This document shows positions 15,973-24,919 of a DNA stretch of 64,000 bases, piece by piece. The first letter of the stretch is position 1. The number at the start of each line of letters is the position of its first letter. Both the position numbers and the translations under genes were made by a program. Origin of the DNA: Nitrospirota bacterium. Its GTDB lineage: Bacteria > Nitrospirota > Nitrospiria > Nitrospirales > Nitrospiraceae. The notes under the pieces were generated by a model. It ran no database searches and had not been told where the DNA came from. It saw only the letters and a list, made by a program, of their open reading frames with translations. The stretch is taken from assembly GCA_016219645.1 (NCBI GenBank), contig JACRLR010000007.1, forward strand, positions 186,001 to 250,000, given 5' to 3'.

Positions 15973-16149
15973 AAGGATGCTCAAAACAGTCAATCTTTTT
16001 CACCCGCCCAACCCCGGCGGATACTTCACCCACCCACCCTGAAGCTGCCAAGACAGCCTCTTCGCACAAGGACGCGCCTCGTCCCGGGCAAGGCCGCAGG
16101 GAGACAGGCGACTGAGAACGAAGCTGGAAGCCGTTTTCAACATCATGCC
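15973..16149. repeat. Family A inverted-repeat element, copy 3
   Basis: About 177 bp starting AAGGATGCTCAAAACAGTCA and ending GTTTTCAACATCATGCC. Interior blocks CACCCGCCCAACCCCGG and GGCAAGGCCGCAGG match the other copies. The right end covers the TGA stop of the dehydrogenase gene. Confidence 0.7.
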
Positions 16150-17174
16150 ACCGTCAGTACAATTTTGCCAAAGAACTGCCGCTGTAACATCAAGTCCTGC
16201 GCCTGGCGAGCTTCCTGAAGTGGAAATGTGCGGTCAATCACCGGGATCAGCCGACCCTGTCTCACTAGCTCGGCAGCCTTCACCAATTCCGCGCGCGTGC
16301 CCATATAGGCCCCCTTGATCGTCAGCTGGCGGGCGTACATATAGCGCAGATTGAGTTTCACGTCTCCTCCGGTCGTCGCACCGCACGTGATCAACCGTCC
16401 ACCCTTCGCCAGAGACTCCAAGCAGCTGTCCCAGACATCCGGCCCGATATGTTCGATCACGACGTCGACGCCATGTCGCTCGGTCAGCGCCTTTACGCGC
16501 TCCGCAACCTTTTCTTTCGAATGGTTGATGACAGCATCGGCCCCCAGGTTCTTGGCCTTGGGAACCTTTTCCTCAGACCCAACGGTCGTGATCACATGGG
16601 CCCCGGCGAGTTTGGCCATCTGAACCGCCATCATCCCGACGCCGCTCCCCGCTCCCATGACCAACACTGTTTCGCCCTGTTGGAGTCCTGCCAGAGCAAA
16701 CAGCATGTGCGATGCGGTCACCGACACGAGAGGAAAGGCTGCGGCCTGTTCAAATGAAATGTGATCGGGAATCGGCAACAGATTGCGGAACGGCACCTTG
16801 ACATACTCGGCATAGCCGCCATGGACCACTGCGCCGAGCAGTCCGTAAGAACGGCAGAAATTGTCTCGCCCGGCGAGACAGGCATTGCAGCGCCAGCAAC
16901 TGAGACCGGGAGAGACACAGACACGTTGACCGGCTGTGAACCCTTCGACCTGGGAACCGATTTGCTCCACGGTCCCGGCCACATCCGATCCTACTATATG
17001 GGGCATGACCAGGGGATAGGCCGGATTCCCCTCACGGGTCCAAATATCAAGATGGTTCAAGGCGCAGGCCTTCACCCGCACAAGAACATCTTCCGGACCG
17101 ATCATCGGCTCCGGAAAATCCTCATAGGACAGCTTATGCGTTCCCCCATGCTCACGAAATATTACAGCTTTCAT
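16143..17174 (-). CDS. Zinc-dependent MDR-family alcohol dehydrogenase/quinone oxidoreductase-like
   Basis: A 343-aa medium-chain dehydrogenase. The N-terminal catalytic domain has ACALNHLDIWTREG and PHIVGSDVAG. The structural zinc lobe is intact, with four Cys in CWRCNACLAGRDNFC. The nucleotide fold has VMGAGSGVGMMAVQMAKLAGA, where GxGxxG binds NAD(P). The GHE catalytic-zinc motif is replaced by GSD, as in acryloyl/crotonyl-reductase-like subfamilies, so the substrate may be an enone or quinone rather than a simple alcohol. Not in an operon. Confidence 0.88.
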   Translation of the reverse strand: MKAVIFREHGGTHKLSYEDFPEPMIGPEDVLVRVKACALNHLDIWTREGNPAYPLVMPHIVGSDVAGTVEQIGSQVEGFTAGQRVCVSPGLSCWRCNACLAGRDNFCRSYGLLGAVVHGGYAEYVKVPFRNLLPIPDHISFEQAAAFPLVSVTASHMLFALAGLQQGETVLVMGAGSGVGMMAVQMAKLAGAHVITTVGSEEKVPKAKNLGADAVINHSKEKVAERVKALTERHGVDVVIEHIGPDVWDSCLESLAKGGRLITCGATTGGDVKLNLRYMYARQLTIKGAYMGTRAELVKAAELVRQGRLIPVIDRTFPLQEARQAQDLMLQRQFFGKIVLTVA

Positions 17175-17213
17175 AAATCTCCTAGCTTTCAGCAGTCAGC
17201 CATTAGTTTTTCC

Positions 17214-17516
17214 CGCAGGATGGTCAAAACGGTAACCTTCTCACCCTCCCAACCCCGGCGGATACTTCACCCACCCAGCCCTCAGCGCGCCAAGACGCGC
17301 TTTATCCCGAGCGAGGGCCTTCTGGTTCCCTAACTTCCCCGGAGGGGGCAGGCAGATTGTTCTTCACTGCGCGCATCGAGCGACCACCGCTTTATCGTGG
17401 GGGCTCTGCGAGCAAGAAGAACGGTCTGCCTCCTCCCTCGCATTCTTCTTAGGCCGCGCGTTGCACGAGCAAGGGGATCGTCCCATCCACCCCATCCCTC
17501 ATTTTCATCATCCTGC
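17214..17516. repeat. Family A inverted-repeat element, copy 4 (long form)
   Basis: About 300 bp bounded by GCAGGATGGTCAAAACGG and a right end ATTTTCATCATCCTGC. It carries the family's CACCCTCCCAACCCCGG and GCGCGCCAAGACGCGC blocks plus about 130 bp of extra interior sequence, with no gene. A short period-7 stretch (TTTCAGC, AGTCAGC) precedes it at 17188-17206. Its right end touches the TAG stop of the PhzF gene. Confidence 0.65.
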
Positions 17517-18445
17517 TAGAACTTCAGCACCCCTTCCACTGTCATGACACACTGCCCACCCACCTTCACGGTTTGAATGATGTCGTCATCCGACTCGACC
17601 TGTACGAAAATTTGCGATGGACGCTCGATCTCATAGCCCTGCTCGACGAGGATTTCCGTCACTGGGGCCACGTCGACCACGCCGTTCTGCACCAGATAGG
17701 CCCCCAGCGCCCCGCTGGCGCTGCCGGTCGCGGGGTCTTCGAGTATCCCGATCGAGGGAGCAAACATGCGCGTATGAACGGTCGCAGAGGGCTCGACAGT
17801 CACCGTCGTAAAGACTACGATGCCGGTGGCCCCGAAGCGATGGCAGATGTCCATGATCGCGGAGGCGTCCGGCTGAATCGAGCGAACAGCCGTGAGGGTC
17901 CGCGCCGGTACAATCAATACTGGTAGTCCGGTGGAGACCACCTCGATCGGCCACTTCGTGTCGGCGATCATATGTTTTGCCATGCCGAGCGCGCTGGCGA
18001 TCTTATAGAGATCCTCCATGTCATCCACCGGCCCCAGGAACTCCGGCTTCGGCTGCGTCATGACCACCCGCTCCACCAGTCCACCCTCGGCATGGAGTTC
18101 GACCGGAAACAGTCCGATATTGCATTCTTGCATGAATCGCGTCACCGGTTCTTTGGCTGAGATGATTCCCAGCTCGGCAAGCACGAAGAAGGTTCCCAGG
18201 ACCGGATGGCCGGCAAACGGAATTTCCTGCGTGGGGGTGAAAATCCTAAGCCTGATCACCGCTGCCTTGTCCGTCGGAGGCAGCACGAACACGGTCTCGG
18301 AGAGGTTCATCTCCCTGGCAATCTGTTGCAGTTGAACGTGGGTGAGGCCCTGCGCGTCGGGGAAAACTGCGACCGGGTTGCCGCCAAAGGGCAGCCCGGT
18401 GAACACATCGGCTTGATAGAACTTGAGGGCCCGGCGGTCAGACAT
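17516..18445 (-). CDS. PhzF-family isomerase/epimerase
   Basis: The 309-aa protein opens with YQADVFTGLPFGGNPVAVFPDA and has the catalytic glutamate in MNLSETVFVLPP, then FTPTQEIPFAGHPVLGTFFVL and, in the second half, DPATGSASGALGAYLVQNG. These are the signature blocks of the PhzF/YddE diaminopimelate-epimerase-like fold. PhzF itself isomerises DHHA in phenazine synthesis, but no other phenazine gene is present, so the substrate is unknown. It is divergent from the small J-domain-like gene. Confidence 0.9.
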   Translation of the reverse strand: MSDRRALKFYQADVFTGLPFGGNPVAVFPDAQGLTHVQLQQIAREMNLSETVFVLPPTDKAAVIRLRIFTPTQEIPFAGHPVLGTFFVLAELGIISAKEPVTRFMQECNIGLFPVELHAEGGLVERVVMTQPKPEFLGPVDDMEDLYKIASALGMAKHMIADTKWPIEVVSTGLPVLIVPARTLTAVRSIQPDASAIMDICHRFGATGIVVFTTVTVEPSATVHTRMFAPSIGILEDPATGSASGALGAYLVQNGVVDVAPVTEILVEQGYEIERPSQIFVQVESDDDIIQTVKVGGQCVMTVEGVLKF

Positions 18446-18530
18446 GCCTACTCCCTGCCGGAATGGTCATATTGCCCTCTTGCCAGCTTGGACGATTGAC
18501 AGACTCACATCCCTTTGTCAGACTCGGCCC

Positions 18531-18791
18531 ATGTCTGATGTGACTCAAAAAGACGTGGACCGCGCTCTAGAGGTACTGGAGCTCACACTCCCCGTCACCT
18601 CTGAAACCCTCACCCGCGCCAGGCGGGTATCGCTGTACAATTGGGACCCGGCCCGCTACGCCAACCTGACCAACAATCCCAAGCAATACACACAGGCCTA
18701 TAAGAAGGCCGAAGAGATGACCAAACTCGTTGAAGCGTCCTACGCTCTACTCACGGCTGTGCTCGTCCCGGACGACGCACCCCCCGGATGA
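18531..18791 (+). CDS. Small degenerate J-domain-like protein
   Basis: This 86-aa protein has the helix pattern of a DnaJ domain: VDRALEVLELTLPVTSETLTRARR (helices I-II) and YTQAYKKAEEMTKLVEASYALL (helix III), joined by YNWDPARYANLTNN. In a true J domain the turn holds HPD, which drives DnaK ATPase; here it reads WDP, so DnaK stimulation is doubtful. An upstream start at 18423 would overlap the PhzF gene and is rejected. The stop codon lies in a family A repeat. Confidence 0.55.
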   Translation: MSDVTQKDVDRALEVLELTLPVTSETLTRARRVSLYNWDPARYANLTNNPKQYTQAYKKAEEMTKLVEASYALLTAVLVPDDAPPG

Positions 18792-18906
18792 TGAAAACGC
18801 CATCTAACTGCGTTCTCAGCTCGTCAAAATCCTCAACGTACCCCTGAGGGTACGCCTCCGGTTTCGACTCGCCTGCGGCCTTGTTATATGACGTTTCGAT
18901 CATCCG
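18785..18906. repeat. Family A-like inverted repeat spanning two convergent stop codons
   Basis: Ends CGGATGATGAAAACG and, in reverse complement, CGGATGATCGAAACG face each other over about 122 bp. The left end contains the TGA of the J-like gene and the right end contains the TGA of the radical SAM gene, so the element supplies both stops. The interior has TACCCCTGAGGGTACGCC (a short palindrome) and GCCTGCGGCC. Confidence 0.75.
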
Positions 18907-20855
18907 CGCCCATGAGAGACGACTCGACTCATGCCTTCGCTGCCATCCTCGCTTCCATTCTTCGCGACCGGCCAGGTGATCAAGCCAGACACACCCTCCG
19001 CTGCGCCAACAGCCGCAGGCTGTTTCGCGTAGATCTGCGGCAACTGATTCGTCCCGAATTTCGAGATGTAGAGAAAGACATGCTCGCGCGAGTTCACACG
19101 CACGGCCCAGGGATGAAAATCCTTCCTGTAGAACTCCTCGCAGAGTTGCATCGCCTCCAGACAAGAAAGAGTGCTGGGGTCGTTCAACGTGTAGTAGTAG
19201 TCCAGGGGTAGATCATACTCCTCCTGCTTGTGAATCGTAATCCCGAACTTTTCCGGATTGCGCACCATCAGCGTATGGCGATAGGCCACGAAGTAGAACA
19301 GCTCCAGCGAATGAATGACCGGCTGGTTCTCGATGACGAACTGGCGGGTCTCCATCGCTTCGTCGAGCGTTTCGCCAGGGAATCCATAAAAGGCCATCAC
19401 ATGGTTCCAAATCCCCGCTTGCGCCGCCATCTGGAGGTTGCGTTGGATCACGCTCTTCTTGGCATGCTTGTCCATGAGGTTCAACACTCGCTCGCTGGCC
19501 GACTCCATCCCATAATAGAGAGTGCAACAGCCGGCCTTCGACGCGAGATCCCAGGTTTCCTGGTCTTGGAGCGTTTCTTCAAACCGGATCAACGTCGTCC
19601 ACTTGATTCCAACCTGCTGATCCACCAGCAGCTGCGAGACCTTCTTGAAGAGCGCCGGTGGATAGGATTCATCGGAGAACAGGAAATGGCGGCAGTGATA
19701 CTTGTCCCGAAGCGCCTTGATCTGCTCGACCACTTGTTGCACCGGCACGCCCCGATACTGGTCGAAGTAGCCCTGTCCATGGTCGCAGAAGGTGCAGCGG
19801 CCCCAATAGCAGCCGCGCGTCGCCAAGTAGGGAATGATCAACTCCGGCACGAAGTAGCGATTCAGCGGCAATCCGTCGAAGTCCGGCAGGGGCAGCGCAG
19901 GCGTCTTTTCTGTGTAGACCTCGGGACTCCGGTGCAGGCCTGAGGCATCGCGATAGATCAAATTCGGCACGGAGGCGATGGCCCGCTCGCCGTTCAACGC
20001 TTCGATGAGCCACAGCAGGGCATGCTCGCCCTCATAAAGGATCGCCGAGTCGAACACGTCCGTGAAGAACTGCTCCTGCTTCGCCAGATCCTCCTGCAAC
20101 CGCGTGATCACGTTGCCGCCCACCACCACATGGATCTGCGGGAATGTCTCCTTGATCATCTTGCCAAACGTGAGGCCTGCGAGGAGCTGCATCTGCGTCC
20201 CGATCGAAATCCCGACCACATCCGGCTTCTCATTCGCCACCCCCGGCATGACCAGCTGGTTACAGAGATCCCGATAGACGTTCACCTGCTCATCGTCCAA
20301 ACAGGCCAATACTTCCTTGGATACTCCGGGCCGATAGCCCAGATTGCTCTCCATCGGATAGAAGACAAGGGAGGCCGGGTAGTAGGCAGCTGAGATGTAT
20401 TGCATCGCTTCGCGGAAGCAGTTCAACGCGCCTTCCAGTATCTCGGCCTGGTAGAAACGGTCGCCGCGCACAATCAGCTTGGCATCCTCGGCCCGGTCCG
20501 CGAGATCGAACACATCGACGGCATAGGCCTGTTCCACCACCGCCTTGTGATCGACTTCCTGCTCCGTCAGCGTCCCTGCCTTCTCCTTATCTTGTAGTGG
20601 CTTGAGCTGCATCCCCAACCGGGCCTTCACCCAGATCAGGAACTCCATGCTGAAGAAGTGATCCCACATCCCGATATTGATGTCGCGCTGGATAACCGTA
20701 TGGCCCGCCTCCCGCAGCACGGCAGTCAAAGAGGGCAAGGCGAGATAGGGAGCCGTCGGCACCCACTCAGGCGGAAAGAGCAGCATGACCTTCGACTTTT
20801 TCCGTGTGCCGTTGGTCAGCGGAGCGAGACCAGCTATTTGGACCAGATCAGTCAT
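18900..20855 (-). CDS. B12-binding domain radical SAM protein (copy 1)
   Basis: A 651-aa protein. The N-terminal part has VMLLFPPEWVPTAPYLALPSL and a cobalamin-binding-like fold (DVVGISIGTQMQLL, VVVGGNVITRL). The radical SAM core follows with TRGCYWGRCTFCDHGQGY: the cluster cysteines are spaced CX4CX2C rather than the usual CX3CX2C. Then CCTLYYGMESASERVL and MAFYGFPGETLDEA, typical of the barrel's later strands. The nearest known types are BchE-like methylases and cyclases. It is about 90 bp downstream of its paralogue, separated by a period-7 hairpin. Confidence 0.87.
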   Translation of the reverse strand: MTDLVQIAGLAPLTNGTRKKSKVMLLFPPEWVPTAPYLALPSLTAVLREAGHTVIQRDINIGMWDHFFSMEFLIWVKARLGMQLKPLQDKEKAGTLTEQEVDHKAVVEQAYAVDVFDLADRAEDAKLIVRGDRFYQAEILEGALNCFREAMQYISAAYYPASLVFYPMESNLGYRPGVSKEVLACLDDEQVNVYRDLCNQLVMPGVANEKPDVVGISIGTQMQLLAGLTFGKMIKETFPQIHVVVGGNVITRLQEDLAKQEQFFTDVFDSAILYEGEHALLWLIEALNGERAIASVPNLIYRDASGLHRSPEVYTEKTPALPLPDFDGLPLNRYFVPELIIPYLATRGCYWGRCTFCDHGQGYFDQYRGVPVQQVVEQIKALRDKYHCRHFLFSDESYPPALFKKVSQLLVDQQVGIKWTTLIRFEETLQDQETWDLASKAGCCTLYYGMESASERVLNLMDKHAKKSVIQRNLQMAAQAGIWNHVMAFYGFPGETLDEAMETRQFVIENQPVIHSLELFYFVAYRHTLMVRNPEKFGITIHKQEEYDLPLDYYYTLNDPSTLSCLEAMQLCEEFYRKDFHPWAVRVNSREHVFLYISKFGTNQLPQIYAKQPAAVGAAEGVSGLITWPVAKNGSEDGSEGMSRVVSHGRG

Positions 20856-20859
20856 AGTT

Positions 20860-20941
20860 CGTTAGGCGTGAAACGTGAGGCGTCAGGCGCAATTCCGGAA
20901 TCGCATCCTCGCCCCTTACGTCTCACCCCTTACCCCTTACG
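20860..20941. repeat. Period-7 hairpin between the two radical SAM genes
   Basis: Left units TTAGGCG, TGAAACG, TGAGGCG, TCAGGCG; right units CCTTACG, TCTCACC, CCTTACC, CCTTACG. The arms are complementary around an AT-richer loop near 20890-20905. It takes up nearly the whole spacer. Confidence 0.7.
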
Positions 20942-20948
20942 GTATCCA

Positions 20949-22799
20949 TCACATTTTCCCCGCCAGCGTCGGCGCCGCGCCCTGTATCTTCGCCGCTTGA
21001 TATTGCAGATCCGGCAGCTTCTGCAGCCCAAACCGCGCGACGTACAGAAAGATGTATTCACGGATGAACAGGCGCAGGTCCCAGCCCGGATTGTGCTTCT
21101 GTTCGAATTCCTGGAACACCCGCTCCGCCTCTTCGATGCTCATCCCGTTCTTCACCGTATAGTAGTAGTCGAGCGCCAGGTCCCAGTCCGGGTTCTTATA
21201 GGCAGTCACGCCCCACTTCTCCGGATGTTTCGCCACCGGATTGTGCCGGCCCAAGTCGAAGGTGCCAAACCCCAGCGAATGGACATGGTCCTTGTTCGCT
21301 TCGAGGAATTGTACCGACTGCCAGGCCTCCTCTCTCGTCTCGCCGGGAAAACCGAAGAAGCCCATGCAGTGATTCCAGATGCCGGCCTCCGCCGTGTACT
21401 TGAGGTGCTGCGTCATGATCTCGGTCGTCGTCGCCTTGTCCATCAACTGCAGCACCCGCTCGACGCCCGACTCGTACCCGAAGTGGAGATAGCGGCAGCC
21501 GGACTCCTTCGCATCCTGCCAGACAGCATCCTCCAACAGACTCTTCTCGAACCGCATGTGCGTGGTCCAGACGATACCCATCTGGCTTTCAATTAAACCA
21601 CGCGCAAGCTTGCGAAACAGCGCAGGCGGATAGGACTCGTCGGTGAAATGGAAATGCCTGGCGCCATACTTGTCGCGGAGATAGGTGATGTCGGCTAGAA
21701 TGTCCTGAATCTTCTTCGTCCGGTAGCCGGCCGTATAGCCCTCGCCATGGTCGCAGAACTCGCAACGGCCCCAATAACAACCTCGCGTCGCCAGGTAGGG
21801 CAGGATCTTCGTCGGCACGAAGTATTTATGGAGCGGCAGGCCGTCGAAGTCCGGCGGCGGCAGCGTCGCCATATCTTCCGCGTAGCTCGTCGCCGATGTA
21901 TGGACGCCGGTTTCATCCTTATAGATGGTGTTGGGCACATCAGCCAGACTCCCCTTTGCCCCGACCGCCGATACCAGCTGTACAAAAGCCGTCTCCCCTT
22001 CATAGACCACTGCGCTATCGAAGTATTGGAACAGCGGCGACTGAGGCAGCACATCGCGCAGGCGCGTGACCGTATTGCCGCCGATCGTCACGTGGATGTG
22101 GGGGAACTGCTGCTTGATGAGGGCACAGAAGGTCATCGTTGAGAACATCTGCTGCTGCAAGACAATTGAGATACCAATAACGTCAGGTTTCTCGGCTTCG
22201 ATCGCCGGCTTTACCAGATGTTCGAATACGTCGCGGTAGATGTTCACCTGTGTATCGTTCACTGCGTCCATGATTTCGGACGAGACGAAAACCTTGTAGG
22301 ACAGATCTGTCTCCATCGGCGGCATGCAGATCCGCGCCGGCGCATAGACCATCGAAATCACTGATGTCACTTCACGAAATACTTGAAGTGCCCACTCTAA
22401 CTTATCGATATCATAAAATATTTCTCCTCTGACTACCGCCTTCGCCTTCTCTGCATTCTTAATTAATTCGTCGATCTTCTGACGGGTCACATCGCAGAGC
22501 GCGATCTGCAAATCCATCTCAGTTTCGCTCAACTCCCGCTTCCTGGAGAGCTTGCGGAGCCGGTCGAGCTGCTGCGGCACCCGGCGCAGGACTTTCTTCA
22601 AAAAATCCTCGCTGAAGTACCAGTCCCACATCTCCAGATTGATGTCTTTTTGGAAAACAGTATGGCCCGCCTGGCGGAGGACAGCGGTGAGGGAGGGAAG
22701 ACTGAGATAGGGTTCGGAGGGATACCAATCGGGCGGGTAGATGAGCAGCACCTTCATCTTCCGGCCACTGCTGGCTTCAGAGGCTTCACGATGGAGCAT
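20949..22799 (-). CDS. B12-binding domain radical SAM protein (copy 2)
   Basis: 616 aa from the ATG at 22799, chosen because AAAGGAG lies six bases upstream; an ATG at 22847 lacks this. Architecture and many segments match the downstream copy: VLLIYPPDWYPSEPYLSLPSL, VIGISIVLQQQMFS, HVTIGGNTVTRL, then TRGCYWGRCEFCDHGEGY with the same CX4CX2C spacing, and MGFFGFPGETREEA. The pair arose by duplication and probably acts on related substrates. No substrate, RiPP precursor or partner enzyme is adjacent. Confidence 0.87.
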   Translation of the reverse strand: MLHREASEASSGRKMKVLLIYPPDWYPSEPYLSLPSLTAVLRQAGHTVFQKDINLEMWDWYFSEDFLKKVLRRVPQQLDRLRKLSRKRELSETEMDLQIALCDVTRQKIDELIKNAEKAKAVVRGEIFYDIDKLEWALQVFREVTSVISMVYAPARICMPPMETDLSYKVFVSSEIMDAVNDTQVNIYRDVFEHLVKPAIEAEKPDVIGISIVLQQQMFSTMTFCALIKQQFPHIHVTIGGNTVTRLRDVLPQSPLFQYFDSAVVYEGETAFVQLVSAVGAKGSLADVPNTIYKDETGVHTSATSYAEDMATLPPPDFDGLPLHKYFVPTKILPYLATRGCYWGRCEFCDHGEGYTAGYRTKKIQDILADITYLRDKYGARHFHFTDESYPPALFRKLARGLIESQMGIVWTTHMRFEKSLLEDAVWQDAKESGCRYLHFGYESGVERVLQLMDKATTTEIMTQHLKYTAEAGIWNHCMGFFGFPGETREEAWQSVQFLEANKDHVHSLGFGTFDLGRHNPVAKHPEKWGVTAYKNPDWDLALDYYYTVKNGMSIEEAERVFQEFEQKHNPGWDLRLFIREYIFLYVARFGLQKLPDLQYQAAKIQGAAPTLAGKM

Positions 22800-23461
22800 A
22801 ATGAGCTCCTTTGAAGCCCGCTCGCCCTTCGAGTACTCAACTCTCATAAGAAATCTGGTCCCTCTTTCGTGCCTATTATACTGCCGCGGAACGACCTGAA
22901 AGAGTCAGAAAGCCAAGGGGTTAGCCTAAGAAGAGCACATTGTACGGGGGGTGGAGATTCAGATGCAAGAGTGGGGGATGTAGGGGGTGACCAGGTACTT
23001 TCCTATGCTCGCTGCCCGCGCACACAAGAGCCTATTGGACTTACGGAGTATGGGCGGTGCTCGGTCAATGCGCGCAGTTTGGAAAATACCTGGTCACCCC
23101 CTCCAACTCAGGAGGATATGGAGAAAGCGGCTTCCTCGATGCGCGCAGTAGAGGACCATCTGCCCACTCCCGCCAATACAATTCCACAATTCCATGTGCT
23201 CGCGCAAACGCGGTCGCAGACTCCCCTCGTTAGACGCGAGTCCTATGGAAAAGCACCAGCCTCCTCTAGTACTGACGGAAAAGCAAGGAAACGAGCGTTT
23301 GGCTAAAAGCTGCGCATAGGCATGGACCGTCTGACCCTGAAAAAGTAGAATGACTCCATTGATCAATTCCAGCACCATGTGAAGAGGTTGATGCGGGAAC
23401 CGACAGAGACTATCTTGTGATGTACAATTGAACCATATCGTTCCGAATCACCATTGTTCTT
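22800..23461. other. Gene-poor spacer with one long inverted repeat
   Basis: About 660 bp. Frames on both strands look non-coding. The main structure is an inverted repeat: a 21-bp arm GGGGGTGACCAGGTACTTTCC at about 22983-23003 and its near-complement at 23081-23101, separated by 77 bp. It resembles a REP doublet. Nothing else was recognised. Confidence 0.55.
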
Positions 23462-23863
23462 GTGCTGTCGATCGTCTGTCTCGCAGGACCACAAAAGGGT
23501 CTCGTAGTAGTCTCTTCAGCAGAGGAGCAACAGATGCCGAACCAGCCTGGCCTCACACCCTACACACCAACGAAAATCGAATGGTTGGCCTTAACAGTGA
23601 ACGCTCAACTTCAGTATGAGCGACATGCTGAAGATCTGTATGAGGTGTTCGTTGTTCAAGCAGATCACGAGACCTTGGAGCTCCTCATTCGGTATCACCC
23701 AGGACCAAGCCGCCGGGCGTACAGCCCTACTAATCTCGCAGTGATGCAGAGCAAAATTAAGACTACCCGGGATTTAATCATGACCACGGCAAAACGCTAT
23801 GGGTGGGATAAGTGGGTAAGGATTCGGGAGCCGGTCGAAATATCTCCACCGTTACAGAGATGA
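23462..23863 (+). CDS. Small secreted protein of unknown function
   Basis: The 133-aa reading starts at a GTG with a hydrophobic stretch (LSIVCLAGPQKGLVVVSSAEE) that could be a signal peptide, but no good ribosome site precedes it; an ATG at 23534 would give a cytoplasmic form. The mature part has QYERHAEDLYEVFVVQADHETLELLIRYHPGP and KTTRDLIMTTAKRYGWDKWVRI. I recognise no family. Coding character (acidic and basic mix, few rare codons) is reasonable, so it is probably real. Confidence 0.45.
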   Translation: MLSIVCLAGPQKGLVVVSSAEEQQMPNQPGLTPYTPTKIEWLALTVNAQLQYERHAEDLYEVFVVQADHETLELLIRYHPGPSRRAYSPTNLAVMQSKIKTTRDLIMTTAKRYGWDKWVRIREPVEISPPLQR

Positions 23864-23888
23864 ACTAGGGACAAGAAATGTGGACAGG

Positions 23889-24194
23889 CTACTTTTCTAG
23901 CAACTTCCTCGGCCTCCCCTGCTTCCGCATCGTGGATTCCAACCCCAGCGTCGTGGCAATGCTCGCTTGCCAGTCTTCCCTTCCGAATGGCTGCTGCCGA
24001 TTCACGCGGGTCGGCAACGTGACCAGTTCATGATCTAACAGCGGTTGATTGATCCATTGAACCCACTCGGGCGGCGACTCGATAGGCAAGGGATCGCTCA
24101 GATGCGGGAATCGAAGACTGGATCAGGGTCAGTCCATGGCATGCTCAACCAAGCCAGCGCGGACAGGATTGCGAAGGACGTAGCGGGGAATTGT
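23889..24194 (-). pseudogene. C-terminal relic of a REP-associated tyrosine transposase (RAYT, Y1_Tnp)
   Basis: In one frame the minus strand reads RYVLRNPVRAGLVEHAMD, then two in-frame TGA codons where the family has W-P-W, then SSLR, ending TLGLESTMRKQGRPRKLLEK. That is the C-terminal third of a RAYT/IS200-like transposase. The N-terminal HUH and tyrosine region is missing; sequence upstream of 24194 belongs to the metallothionein gene. The stop codon lies in a REP-like word (AAAAGTAGCCTGTCC), as is usual for RAYTs. Dead by truncation and two stops. Confidence 0.75.
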
Positions 24195-24219
24195 ATTGTA
24201 GACCCCATGAGGGTTCGAC

Positions 24220-24363
24220 CTATTGAGGCTTTACTCCGCATCCCTTGTGGGCACAGGAGCAGGGAACGCTGGATTTCTCCTCTCGGCAATTGGATGAACA
24301 AAATTCCTTCCCCGGCTCTGCCTGACAGGTACAGCGCGGGTTCGCACACGACTTTTCAGCCAT
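24220..24363 (-). CDS. Bacterial metallothionein-like Cys-rich protein
   Basis: A 47-aa protein too short for standard ORF lists. Eight cysteines and one histidine are arranged as CANPRCTC, FCSSNC and CSCAHKGC. The CxC, CxxxC and CxCxHxxC spacing matches the SmtA/BmtA family of zinc- and copper-chelating metallothioneins. The ATG at 24363 has AAGGAG upstream. Such proteins buffer Zn, Cd or Cu in the cytoplasm. It lies just upstream of the RAYT relic. The window's many exported copper enzymes make metal buffering plausible, but the metal is not shown. Confidence 0.85.
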   Translation of the reverse strand: MAEKSCANPRCTCQAEPGKEFCSSNCREEKSSVPCSCAHKGCGVKPQ

Positions 24364-24505
24364 GATGTGTCTCCTTCTTCGATTGAGATCCTTGCGAGGA
24401 CAGCAAGACAGGCAAGCCCTCCTGCCTGTCGCTCAGGAGACTACTCGATATCGCCGAGTTGGCGCCTCCGAGTCCTTCTCCTCATCAACGCTCTAATCGA
24501 CCGCG

Positions 24506-24919
24506 CTATGCACCGAGGTGTTTTTTGAGAGTCGGAGAATCCTTGATAGCTGGATTCGCAGGAGCCAGTGCTATGGCCTGCTTGAAGGCGGCGGTCGCTT
24601 CATCGTGCTTTCCCATCTTGTCGAAGCTGAGGCCCAAGTTATACTGGGCTTCCGCCGACTTCGGATCTGACTTGAGCGCTTTCTGAAACCGATCGATCGC
24701 GACATCCATGTTGCCCTGCTTGTATTGGCTCACTCCTTCGTCATTGTCCGCTTGACCAGGCGACCCAACCGCAGAGGTGAGAGCCTCGTCAGACATGGGG
24801 GCAGTCGCAGCCGTGCCAGTCTTTGCCGCGGGCGCATAAGGTTTCTCAGAATCACAAGACGCGACGGTGATGGCAAGACCCGCAAAAATGACACTCAGTG
24901 CTAGAGATACCTGTTTCAC
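24506..24919 (-). CDS. TPR-repeat lipoprotein
   Basis: 137 aa from the GTG at 24919, which follows GGGAGGTG. The signal sequence KQVSLALSVIFAGLAITVASC ends in a lipobox (VASC). A spacer rich in Ala, Thr and Pro follows, then two TPR units: NDEGVSQYKQGNMDVAIDRFQKAL and AEAQYNLGLSFDKMGKHDEATAAFKQAI. It is probably an outer- or inner-membrane-anchored periplasmic scaffold. Longer in-frame starts lie upstream but lack ribosome sites. Confidence 0.82.
   Translation of the reverse strand: MKQVSLALSVIFAGLAITVASCDSEKPYAPAAKTGTAATAPMSDEALTSAVGSPGQADNDEGVSQYKQGNMDVAIDRFQKALKSDPKSAEAQYNLGLSFDKMGKHDEATAAFKQAIALAPANPAIKDSPTLKKHLGA

Noticed and set aside
24098-24196. TGA read as tryptophan (alternative code) in the RAYT relic.
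   Set aside because: TGA ends many intact genes here (tsf, frr, pyrH-region overlaps, gspF, gspE), so the code is standard and the relic is simply decayed.
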